Shown one piece after another: positions 39,639 to 48,966 of a DNA stretch of 64,000 bases. A model generated the notes under the pieces. The model had not been told where the DNA came from. It made no database searches and saw only the letters and a program-made list of their open reading frames with translations. This DNA comes from Picochlorum sp. 'celeri' (Eukaryota > Chlorophyta > Trebouxiophyceae). The stretch spans positions 1,302,001 through 1,366,000 of the forward strand of contig JAACMV010000024.1 of NCBI GenBank assembly GCA_010909725.1, given 5' to 3'. Position 1 is the stretch's first letter, and each line of letters opens with the position of its first letter. The translations under genes were made by a program, and so were the position numbers.

Positions 39639-41795
39639 TCATCGTTTGGCAGAGATCATGGCCAAAGAATGTGTATCTGAGCACTTGTGCTTGGTCAAGA
39701 CACGGTGGATTCTGTGCAGTTGATGTCCTGAGAAGCTATTGATGTGGGATACTGCTGCTGCTGCAGATGCATCGACGAGTGAACTGCATCATGAAATTAT
39801 ACAATCATATGTTTTTGCCTTTGCTACAGATGTCGATGACAATGACAATGATGATACCTACCTGGGGCATGATTCCACAGTCTCAAATGCCTGAATCAGA
39901 CCAAACAGTGATGGGGGCTCCAAGGTGGTAATTTCCTTCTTTTGAATACATTTTATGATTGGTACTGTCACATGGAGGCCAGTGTTTTTCATTCTTGAGA
40001 ATGCAAATGCTGCGCGAGCCTTATCTCTGCTGGAAAGTGAGTCGAGGCGGGGTACCAGGCGGGATGAGAGAGCCTGTGATACATCTGCACAGGGCGTTTT
40101 GAAGGAGGCAAAGGCATACGATGTCTGTACAAGAGCTTCTGGTGATAGCACGCCTGCTTTGTATATAGTGACTGCGGATAGACTTTTGATGACGGAGGGA
40201 CTCCCAAGTTTGAGCTTGGCAATGGAATATGCAAGCTTGGGCAACAGGGCTGTTGCAACAGAGTCCATTGTCGCTACCATTCTTGCCTGAAGCCTCTGTG
40301 CTGTTTTCGGGGTAATATCCAAATCCATCGTTCCCAGTGCGACGATCAGTGATGTGGTTTCCCAGACAGATACAGACTCGATACCCCGAGACATGTGCTC
40401 TAGAGCCTTGGTCAAATCTCTGGACACGGCATCCAGTTCATCGTGTCCAATCGTCCCCGCTGATTTGCTCCGGTTGAATAGAATCGACATGTACCGAAAT
40501 CCTTGTGTTGATCTATGCGATATATTTTGTGTCTCTGCAAAGGAAACTTGTGCAGAGGCAAATCTGCCCAAAAGGCCCTGTGGTAGTTTGAGATCCAATC
40601 GACAGCATGCCCACATGATTGCCACCAAATCCTCTTCTTTATGATCCGATACTCTTTTATTCACATATTGCAGGCTTTTCGCTGCAAACGCAGTCCTCTT
40701 AAGACCGAGCCTGGCAAATGACCATAGCACCAATGCATTCAGGTGCACATCAAAGGCATCTTGGTTTCTCCCATCATTTTCCGGTACCAACTCTTTGGCA
40801 CGTTTTGCCATTGCTCTACAGAACACAATAGAGGGCTCTGCCACCAATTTACCCAGCGATACGAAAAACAATGCCAAATCCTGGGCAGAGAATTCATCAA
40901 GCCTCTTTTCAAAATGCGTTGTGATTAGCACAAGGAGTTTATGTGGATTGTACTTGAGACATGAAAACCCATGCATGATTCTAGACACGTCTTCTGAGGT
41001 GAACGATGTAATTTTTGCTTCGCTCTCTCGCTCAGCTGCTTGCAGCAGAGCTGCATCACTAAAACCAACATGCCCAAGGCTCCACACTAAGATTGACAAA
41101 TCTCTTGCTGTAAAATGATCCAAACCCATCCCGCTCTTGACAAGTTGCGACAGTGATTTGAAGAGACCGCGACTTTCGTCCTTGTCCATTCCTGGATGGG
41201 ATGACAATGCCCACAATACCATGCACAACTCTTTTGGTTCAAACTGAACCATCCTTGTCTGAATATCCTGAGATATACGGATAATATCAGCAGCCGTGCC
41301 TGAATTTGTGGCAACCATGACTCGCGATATCATCGATACCTCGGATGGAGTGAATTTTGATACCAGAGGCATGGTGTGCTCCATCAGAAAACCTCTCAAT
41401 TCCTGAGCATCATCCACAGAGCCCTGCTCTGTCAGCCTCTTGCTCAACACTACATCCCACGCTAGAGCTATATATCGTGTATCTTTCAAAATCCAATCCG
41501 AATCAGCGCGCAAGTAGCGAAGCAATTGCGACGATGTCCTGCTGGCCTGTATTCTCTCAAACAGAGAGGAGGAATCTTGCCATTCCTCCTGCCCGCTGGC
41601 TTGACTTTGGCACACATGGCTTGCAGATATGGATTTATTACTATATTGTACGTTACGTAATGGGCGCGTGAGCATGGAAACAGCAGGAACATGCTCTACT
41701 TTGGCTCTTCCATGTCGAAAATGCACCTTTTCCAAACCCAACACCAACGAACTGGGCAAAACCCCATTCCAAAGTACTGTTTGGATAGTATTCAT
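39639..41795 (-). CDS. Organellar helical-repeat RNA-binding-type protein
   Basis: 692 aa from two exons, 39862-41795 and 39639-39783, 78-bp intron with GTAGGT donor; without the intron the frame would stop right at the donor. About ten degenerate 37-38-residue two-helix repeats, e.g. FTARDLSILVWSLGHVGFSD, FTSEDVSRIMHGFSCLKYNP, KEEDLVAIMWACCRLDLKLP. This is the repeat style of OPR, FASTK and RAP-associated proteins, which bind and process organelle RNA. The N-terminus (MNTIQTVLWNGVLPSSLVLGLEKVHFRHGRAK) looks like a mitochondrial or plastid presequence. No RAP domain is visible at the C-terminus, which is Ala/His/Lys-rich. The specific RNA target is unknown. Confidence 0.7.
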
Positions 41796-42288
41796 ATTTA
41801 TTTCAATTCATAAACCAGAGAATTCGCTCAAGAGAACAGACGAGTTTCGAAAACAAAATCTTTAGGAGGATACACTCGTCCTCCAGCAATACCTATTGCT
41901 CATCAGGCATATTCATTTCATACCAAACTGTAAATAGTTTTTTGCTTGTTTTCCGACGGCATGGGGCGTCGCTGGTGACAGTTCATGCATTCCGAAGTTC
42001 GGATTCTGCCATAAATAGGAATTTAAAATGGACCCACGGCCATGCGGATTTGAGAGATCCGATCCTCCGTGGTTGATCTATTAGATATAGTACATAACAA
42101 TATAAAAGCCTAGATCCGGTGGTACATGGCTTCATACAGACCAATCGGTGTGGCTGATTTGAATCGATTGGCTGTTTGTTTCCAGCTAGACACTGAATAC
42201 GTTCTTTGAGCTATAGTAGCACATTTTGGAGTCTTCTTACTTTTAATTTTCAAATTACGATAGCTGAGGAGATTTATAGAGGAGGAGG
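41796..42288. promoter_or_regulatory. Divergent promoter with nested hairpins
   Basis: 493 bp between head-to-head genes. TCCGAA-g-TTCGGA (41991-42003), and CCACGG (42034-42039) / CCGTGG (42067-42072) enclosing CGGAT-...-ATCCG (42045-42061). No gene. Confidence 0.55.
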
Positions 42289-45279
42289 ATGGGAGGATCT
42301 GCGGCCAATGGTAAAAGCAACAAGGCTGGAAGTGGAGGAGAAGAGAAAAGAGCGTCTCCTTCTGGGAAAAAGACGGCACCATCAGCGAAACGTGTAAAGC
42401 ATGGTGCTTCAAATGGGGGTTTCATGTCTGTGAAGGAGATGGAAAAGAGCTTTCCCAAGAAGACGTTGAAGTATGCCGTTTTCAAGGTCTTGCAAAAGCA
42501 TGGGCTTCATGAGGGGATGTCTACTGATGAAATTATTACAAAGGGTGAATCTATGGGATTCGCGAATATGAAAGGCGGGGACGTTTCATGCAAGCGCCAG
42601 GTTGCAAAAATTTTGTGCGTCGAGCCGAATTTCGAGAGAATCAAGTTGGGTGTGTACTCCTTGGCCTGTTATCAAATGAATGCTAACCGCCAGTCACAGC
42701 AGCCAGGTGGCAGTCAGGTGGTGGCCTCGGATCGTTCAAAGCTTGCGAGGCAGATTGCAGCATGGAAAGCTAAAAGGGATAAGTTGAGACAGGAGCTGGG
42801 GAGGAAAGAGGAGGAACTTGCAAGCGTGTCAAAGCACTTGGAAGAGGACAAGGAAGCCATGGTGACTCAAAATTCCATTCCTCTAGCACAAGCCATGCAG
42901 GTCGATCCTAGTGCATTAACGCAGTTTGAGATGAAGGAGGAAGAGAAGATGTTTACGGGTGATGAAAATGATAGAAAAGCGATGCTGGAGCATCGACAAC
43001 GGGTACAATGTAGAGCAAAGGAATTGGACCAGGCTAGGGATACATTCATCCTAGAGTTTAAGGATGGTATTGTCCGGCAGCGGAAGGAACTGGCAGCAAA
43101 AGTAAAGTATCAGCAACAATTAAAAGATAATTTGGATTCTGAGATCGAAAGCGTGCGGGAGAGGATTGCGGATCTCGATCAAAATATCTCGAGTGCAGAA
43201 GAAAAGATGACTGCATGTCCTCCAAAGAAATCAACAAAGAAGGCGGCAAGCTTGCCCAGAGGCCCCTTTGAGGATGAGGATATTCCTGATAAGACGCCTT
43301 TGTTTGAACCGGCGTGGCTCGATGCGGAAGCAGCGTCTCGATTTGCGAAATTGCTGGCAATTTCAGACAATTTGATCCTCATAGGAACACGAAACCTGGG
43401 TGTCAAGGCACCTCCATTTCAGGAATTGCAGGACATGCTAGAATCGTCTACTATGAATGCACCAGAAGGAATTTCGAATTCTCTTGCTCCAGATGCGCTG
43501 CATCAGTTGTACAGAAATCTGTTAGAGCTGATTATAGGAGATGCAATGGAAACCGGTGATGACGTGAAAGGACCCACACGATGGAGCAAAGCTCTGTCAG
43601 ACGGCTCGTGGCCTGAGATTTTGCGTCGTTTCATTCTACTCCGCGACTCTGACGAGAAGAGTCTGTATGAGAGGCCTGATACGCATGCATCGCTGGCAGC
43701 GAGCATGCTTGCGTACAACCCAGTAGAAGATCTTACAAATGATCAACATGTCTCTCTTTTACATTACCTCACCGACAATGTCTTGATTGATTCAGCATGC
43801 TTTAGGAATGTGCTTCAAAATAGAGAAAATGCCGCAATGGATGCAAAACGAGACGCAAAGGATGAGATGGCAGAGGAGAGGAAGCGATTGAAGGAGATCC
43901 AAGAGGCAAAAAAGCGCCTTGTAGAACATGGACAGGCCAACGCATCTGAGGCCAATCAGACAGACTTTCCTCTGGAGGATATAGAACTTCCGGACGAATA
44001 TAAAGAGTTCAAAGGGAATCCAGTAACTCAAAAGGAAGAATACGAGGCATTCCTGAAAAGCCAGGCATCCATGAAGAGAAAACTTGAAAAGGAGAGGGTC
44101 AAGAAATTTGCTGACAAGGTTCGAGCAGAACGTGCAGAGGCTGCTAGGCTGAAGAAGTTGGAAGAAGACAGGCAAAATATGGTAAAAGAGATAGAAGCGG
44201 CGGAAGAAGCACTGGAACTCGCCCGTCAGGCATATCAAGACAAGGTGGAAAAGCTCAAGATACGAAGAGACCCACTTGGTTTTGATCGCCATCACAGGCG
44301 ATACTGGTACGGTGTTGGCGGCTATAAAGCTGGAATATTAGTCGAAGGGTCACATGGAAAACTCGCATGCATACAAACGGAAAAAGATCTGGATAGTTTA
44401 CTCTCCTCTCTTGACAGCCGAGGTGTGCGAGAAAAGAAACTTTCTGAAGAATTGAAAAGCATCAAGGATTTCGTCACGCAAGGCATGCGACGCGCGAAGA
44501 ACAAGCAGTCGGACCCTGACACTGTGCCTTCAAAAGAAGGCCCGCTGCGACAATCATCCAGGCAGTCTCGCCAGGTGGAATTCTTCGACCCATCAAAACC
44601 AGCCAATGTTCCAAGAAGACCTCCAAAGGCATCACCTCAGGCAATCAGAGATCAGCTATCCATACTCCCTCTCCCCTCCTCTGTCAACATTGCATACTCC
44701 GATGCTATATTTATTCTCATAGAAATCAAGCGGGATGCAATCGAAGCTGGTATCTCTGGACCTCCAGGCGACGAAAGTTGGGAGAAGTGGACCAGAGACA
44801 CAACCACATTTGGACACGAGTATGGCAGCACAGAGTACAAGAGTACACCATCGAAACGCATCATGGATATCCTCCGAGGAAAAGCGTTCGAGCTCGAATC
44901 AGTACTCAACATGAAATCTGAAATTCTTCAGGGAAAACGCCAGGAAGAAGAAGAAGAAGAGGAAGGATCAGGGTCAGAATCAGAGCCAGACAGCAGCGAC
45001 CAATCCAATGCTCCTTCCTCGCCAGTCCCACAGCAGTCAGACATTGACAGCATCCCACTCACAAGTCCTTCCAAATTCACGGAAACCATTGACACAGCAT
45101 TCGTTTCAAAGAAGAATCCGAAAGAATCCAAATTCCTATGGCATACATTGAGAGAACGAGTGGCATGGATGACTGATTTGAAATCCACTGCAACACCAGC
45201 ACGTTTGGCTTTCAATGTCAATCTTCTCAGACTCCAATCAAAGCCCATCTTCAGATTCATGGCCAACCAAGATAAATAA
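42289..45279 (+). CDS. HARE-HTH / DDT / WHIM chromatin-remodelling subunit
   Basis: 996 aa, single exon. After a basic N-terminus, a HARE-HTH domain covers about residues 60-125 (LKYAVFKVLQKHGLHEGMSTDEI...RQVAKILCVEPNFERIKLGVYSL). A coiled-coil stretch follows. The DDT region lies near 345-460 (RFAKLLAISDNLILIGTRNLGVKAPPFQELQDML, then YRNLLELIIGD). WHIM motifs appear further on: WPEILRRFILLRD, LLHYLTDNVLIDS, and RRDPLGFDRHHRRYWYGVGG. The tail is acidic and Ser-rich (EEEEEEEGSGSESEPDSSDQ). This order matches plant RLT/HB1-type partners of ISWI ATPases, but without a homeodomain. Probable role: nucleosome spacing. Confidence 0.82.
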   Translation: MGGSAANGKSNKAGSGGEEKRASPSGKKTAPSAKRVKHGASNGGFMSVKEMEKSFPKKTLKYAVFKVLQKHGLHEGMSTDEIITKGESMGFANMKGGDVSCKRQVAKILCVEPNFERIKLGVYSLACYQMNANRQSQQPGGSQVVASDRSKLARQIAAWKAKRDKLRQELGRKEEELASVSKHLEEDKEAMVTQNSIPLAQAMQVDPSALTQFEMKEEEKMFTGDENDRKAMLEHRQRVQCRAKELDQARDTFILEFKDGIVRQRKELAAKVKYQQQLKDNLDSEIESVRERIADLDQNISSAEEKMTACPPKKSTKKAASLPRGPFEDEDIPDKTPLFEPAWLDAEAASRFAKLLAISDNLILIGTRNLGVKAPPFQELQDMLESSTMNAPEGISNSLAPDALHQLYRNLLELIIGDAMETGDDVKGPTRWSKALSDGSWPEILRRFILLRDSDEKSLYERPDTHASLAASMLAYNPVEDLTNDQHVSLLHYLTDNVLIDSACFRNVLQNRENAAMDAKRDAKDEMAEERKRLKEIQEAKKRLVEHGQANASEANQTDFPLEDIELPDEYKEFKGNPVTQKEEYEAFLKSQASMKRKLEKERVKKFADKVRAERAEAARLKKLEEDRQNMVKEIEAAEEALELARQAYQDKVEKLKIRRDPLGFDRHHRRYWYGVGGYKAGILVEGSHGKLACIQTEKDLDSLLSSLDSRGVREKKLSEELKSIKDFVTQGMRRAKNKQSDPDTVPSKEGPLRQSSRQSRQVEFFDPSKPANVPRRPPKASPQAIRDQLSILPLPSSVNIAYSDAIFILIEIKRDAIEAGISGPPGDESWEKWTRDTTTFGHEYGSTEYKSTPSKRIMDILRGKAFELESVLNMKSEILQGKRQEEEEEEEGSGSESEPDSSDQSNAPSSPVPQQSDIDSIPLTSPSKFTETIDTAFVSKKNPKESKFLWHTLRERVAWMTDLKSTATPARLAFNVNLLRLQSKPIFRFMANQDK

Positions 45280-45443
45280 TAATTTTAGTTATTCACACGT
45301 GTTTAAGATAAGGGTATCATGAAATGAGTGGAGTATTCGTAGAAATCGACAAATTTTTTTAATCATCTTGACCACTGGCGGAATACATTTCATGTTCGAT
45401 TTTTGTACTGAAATTAGTCATTCACAGAGTATTACATGTCAAC

Positions 45444-46604
45444 ATGAATAATATACTGGGAATAGTACGTCAATGGACGTGCCTGGTGCTGCTGCTGGTA
45501 GCCCAGTATACTACTGCTCAAGCACAGGACTCTTCTTCTTCTTCTTCTTCGAGGTAGGTTGGTCCTAATGATTGGCCACGACCAACTCATCAAACATCAT
45601 CAGGCATGCTTGTACCCATCCCAGTTGATTCATCATTGTATAAAGAGGTACATATATGCTACACACTGCAGTGTCATCACCTGCAAGAATACCAAGAATG
45701 GAAGGCACTATCTGACAGATACCAGTGGGCGAGTGTGCTCCCGTCAGCAGATGAACTTTGCTACAGGCTGTTGCCCTGATTCCATAGATCCATATAGCTG
45801 TGAGACATGCAAAGATCTGGATGGGTGCTGTAGTTCGTATGAACACTGTGTGTCGTGCTGCATGGCACCCAAGCATGTTCCAAAGGAGCGAATGGCTGAG
45901 ACATATATTGGTCTCTTCAAGTACGTTTTACATACATTTTTTGTGGTCTCTTCATTCTCCATATACAATGATGAATGAATGAATAGAAGGATAGAATCAT
46001 GGATATACATGTTGTCATACACTGTTGCAGGGCAGACACTGGACACTGGTCCAATGAATTTGATTACTGTAGATCGGCATGTAGAACGACATCTAGAAGC
46101 ACGCAGAATGAAAATACGTATATAGGTGAGAGAAAGTACTGTTATTCGGAGGAAAGACGACCGAGAGATAGCGAACCTGTGACGTTTCAAGATGACAGGT
46201 TTGTTGCAAAAGGTGCCGCTGGTGCATCCTGCGAGGATGCGTGTAAAGCGCAGAATGCCGTCTGCGCTGATGAGGACACCTCACCAATTAATACATGCGA
46301 TGAGCTTCGAGCTGCTTTCATGTGTGAAGCAGGATGCAGCCCCACAGTACAGTCGGGGGAGTCAGACGAGTATCCAGGGTATGTTGGCGTGAAGGCTCCA
46401 AAGAATGATCGACCTGGCACATGCTTTATACAAGGTAATTCCGCGGATTCCACCAGTCCTGCGAGATCATTGTTGGAAGGAACTGGCCCAAAATGTGATG
46501 CGAAATCAAAATTCGTGCATCGCTTGTGCATCTGTCGTCGTGCCAGTGGCATGGTTCCAGCATCCGGACAATCCCATAGAAGCTCCGAGGAGGAACGACG
46601 ATGA
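45444..46604 (+). CDS. SPRING-like (C12orf49) Cys-rich secretory-pathway protein
   Basis: 310 aa, exons 45444-45553, 45672-45920, 46031-46604 (introns 118 and 110 bp; phases agree). Signal peptide or anchor MNNILGIVRQWTCLVLLLVAQYTTAQAQ, then a Ser run from a TCT repeat. The core CKNTKNGRHYLTDTSGRVCSRQQ...GCC...CETCKDLDGCCSSYEHCVSCC...FDYCRSACRTTSRSTQNENTYIGERKYCYSE matches the SPRING/C12orf49 family, which in animals supports S1P proteolysis and SREBP processing in the Golgi. A second Cys-rich part (CEDACKAQNAVCADE...MCEAGC...CFIQ...KCDAK...LCICRR) extends beyond the animal protein. A 3-codon uORF (45436) ends in ATGA over the main start. Confidence 0.85.
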
Positions 46605-46672
46605 CGATTCTTCAAGGGTTCTGGCCACAATGGCCGTAGCTATTCCAGGTAATCGATTTTTTCTTTAGTAAT

Positions 46673-47296
46673 ATGACGTCAGCTGCGCCTCCGCGCCCCG
46701 ATCTTTCGGCGAAAAAGTCTCCGAGACGACAGCCAGGGTGGCTGTCGAAGAAGAACTTTTTGGGCATCTTTGACGTGGCGGATTGCCAACATACTCTGAA
46801 ATTGAGAAATAAATGGAATGCTTCTGACCAATTTACAATTGAAATCGGGGCAGATTGTACCACGTCAACCTGTACGCCTTGGGCTGGAGTCAAGCTCCTG
46901 TTGGACAAGGATGAGCCAGATGGATGGGCCATGGAAGTGAACACTGATTGGGCTCTGTTGCAATCTCCAGCGGTAGATTTGTGTCCATTCACGGATTCAT
47001 TCTCGCTTCCAGTGAATGCGCGCATAGGTACCAATTTTTATGATGATAATTCCCCACACATTGAAATTGGCATCAAGAACAAGGCTGTCATCATCACCAT
47101 GTTGGTGTGCTCCCTCATTCTTCAAAAACCAGCAGCTCTTCATGTAAAGAGAAAAGAAATCGGAGGGTTTGATTTTTCTGTGCCTGTGTCGAAAATGATG
47201 GCGTCATCTGTGGAAGTGGATGCAAGTGTGCGTCGCAAAGGGTGGAGATTATTGGTGAGCTTTTCCAATATGAGTCCAGTCTTACGACTTCATTAA
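46673..47296 (+). CDS. Beta-rich protein, unknown
   Basis: 207 aa. The N-terminus is basic and Pro/Ser-rich (MTSAAPPRPDLSAKKSPRRQPGWLSKK). The remainder consists of alternating hydrophobic strands (HTLKLRNKWNASDQFTIEIGADC, GVKLLLDKDEPDGWAMEVNTDWAL, HIEIGIKNKAVIITMLVCSLILQ, SSVEVDASVRRKGWRLLVSFSN) as in small beta-barrels, and could be an organelle outer-membrane barrel such as OEP21, but no motif decides this. A GTGAGC donor at 47255 and CAG acceptor ending at 47313 could give a shorter C-terminus. Converges on the transporter gene with 11 bp between stops. Confidence 0.55.
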   Translation: MTSAAPPRPDLSAKKSPRRQPGWLSKKNFLGIFDVADCQHTLKLRNKWNASDQFTIEIGADCTTSTCTPWAGVKLLLDKDEPDGWAMEVNTDWALLQSPAVDLCPFTDSFSLPVNARIGTNFYDDNSPHIEIGIKNKAVIITMLVCSLILQKPAALHVKRKEIGGFDFSVPVSKMMASSVEVDASVRRKGWRLLVSFSNMSPVLRLH

Positions 47297-47307
47297 TCCA
47301 TGATATT

Positions 47308-48639
47308 TTACAGTGTTGATATCAATGTATACAAAAATAATCCCGCACCAAAGAGGATCAAAAATCCCCCCGATATACTAAACAATATTCTGATATTCTG
47401 TTGGTGGTGATCCCTGGCCTCGTGCAGCAAGAGTGCACCCGGAATAATGAATATAATCACCGTTCCTGATGTTCCCCCGACAAGAGAAAACACGGTTCCA
47501 AGTTCAGTGAATGACAAGGCTAATATCAAGCTAAGTGTGAAAAAGACACTCGTCTCAACAAACACAAATCCATTGCCTGACGGCTCCTTCTTCAGTAAGG
47601 GCATGATGATGCCCTCAGAAAGCGCTTTACGCGCCGGAAAATGATTCACAGGGTATGATGCAATCTGAAGAACGCCGACAATGAGCCTCGCTGTGCTGAT
47701 AATCACGCTATCATAACCAAATGTGTTGAAGATATTACTTTGAATACTTTTGGGGAATGCACTATATGACACCGCCCCAACCAGCAAATATCCAATCGCA
47801 CACGTTAGCATTGATTTCAGAATAACATCCAGCATGACGAGAATCTTGGACGACCCTTCAAATCTCTTGATCACTTTAAGATACCGTGGAACCTGGGAGT
47901 CTTCCAACTCATTGAACACAGCAACCACTTGCGAGTGACATTGAAACCCAAACACAGCGATTGATAAAGTATCAAATATACCACCAAGATCACCATACAG
48001 GATAACGCCATCAAACCGTGCGGCAGCAGGGAGCCCAAGTATATGCTGTATGGAGTATAAAATAATGCACAGTACAATGCCAACAAACGCAACTAAATTC
48101 AACAAGGACACAAACGCTGACCCACTCAACGTCTTTTTATAACACTGAGGCAATATGCATGTACACCCAATGGCAGCAATGACGAATTGCCGACTCGCCA
48201 ACCAACCATCCTTGCTGCCATACTGAAACACATGCTGTAAAATATATCCCCACAATGTCTCAAAACTGTCCCCCACAATCAATAAATACGCCACTGAGGA
48301 CCCAAATAAATACAATAGCATGCTCACGTTGAGTGCAATCGACGCATGCCGTCCCAATTTGGCCATCACAAGACCACCATAGCTGTGTGAGTTTGTCACA
48401 GAGGCAGCTCGACTCAGTACACCCAGCGTGTACGCCTGAATCGATGCAATGCACACGATGATTAGAAATCCATTCAAAAGACCATTTCTATAGAATATCA
48501 TCGGCATCGATAGCACCCCAGCTCCAACAGCACTATTAATAAGCAAAAATGTGGCCTGGCTTCTACTTGATTTTTTCTCATATTCCTCCACAACAACTGT
48601 CGTATGAGACGGTAATCTATCGTACTCGTCATGAGCCAT
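47308..48639 (-). CDS. Amino-acid/auxin permease family transporter
   Basis: 443 aa, single exon. Proton- or sodium-coupled amino-acid transporter of the AAAP/SLC38 group. Eleven hydrophobic helices. TM1 has the family motif TFLLINSAVGAGVLSMPMIFYRNG. Others include SYGGLVMAKLGRHASIALNVSMLLYLFGSSVAYLLIVGD, FGFQCHSQVVAVFNEL and PVNHFPARKALSEGI. Probable location plasma membrane or vacuole; substrate not predictable. A short cytosolic N-terminus with SSRSQ precedes TM1. Head-to-head with the golgin gene. Confidence 0.92.
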   Translation of the reverse strand: MAHDEYDRLPSHTTVVVEEYEKKSSRSQATFLLINSAVGAGVLSMPMIFYRNGLLNGFLIIVCIASIQAYTLGVLSRAASVTNSHSYGGLVMAKLGRHASIALNVSMLLYLFGSSVAYLLIVGDSFETLWGYILQHVFQYGSKDGWLASRQFVIAAIGCTCILPQCYKKTLSGSAFVSLLNLVAFVGIVLCIILYSIQHILGLPAAARFDGVILYGDLGGIFDTLSIAVFGFQCHSQVVAVFNELEDSQVPRYLKVIKRFEGSSKILVMLDVILKSMLTCAIGYLLVGAVSYSAFPKSIQSNIFNTFGYDSVIISTARLIVGVLQIASYPVNHFPARKALSEGIIMPLLKKEPSGNGFVFVETSVFFTLSLILALSFTELGTVFSLVGGTSGTVIIFIIPGALLLHEARDHHQQNIRILFSISGGFLILFGAGLFLYTLISTL

Positions 48640-48966
48640 CTCAAGAACCCTCTAATCATACATAATACAACAATAATGGTCCATTGACCTGAGCATGACA
48701 AAACCCTTGATCGATTGATTCCCGAGTGACGACACTCTCCCTAATAACGATATAAAAACACATGTTCGACATGAGCAGGTATATATGGATCTGAGGATGA
48801 ATTGATCCTCAGGCAGAAGAATCGAAAAGATCTTCGTACACGATTCAACCAAGAATCGTCGATACTAGCAGCCTGTAGTCTGACGGACGGTGCCTATTTA
48901 TTACTACACGACGTAGCAGGTATTCCTTCTTTCCTGTTTGTTGAGGCAAAAAACAAGCAGACAGGA
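48640..48966. promoter_or_regulatory. Divergent promoter with two hairpins
   Basis: 327 bp. CTGAGGAT (48791-48798) / ATCCTCAG (48805-48812) with a 6-base loop, and ACGATTC (48840-48846) / GAATCGT (48853-48859) with a 6-base loop. Both may lie in the 5' untranslated region of the golgin. An open frame extends upstream of the start at 48967 but has no ATG. Confidence 0.6.

Noticed and set aside
46621..46672. 22-bp intron linking the SPRING-like gene to the beta-rich protein
   Set aside because: Far shorter than any other intron here (62 bp or more), and the SPRING-like frame ends at its own stop before it.
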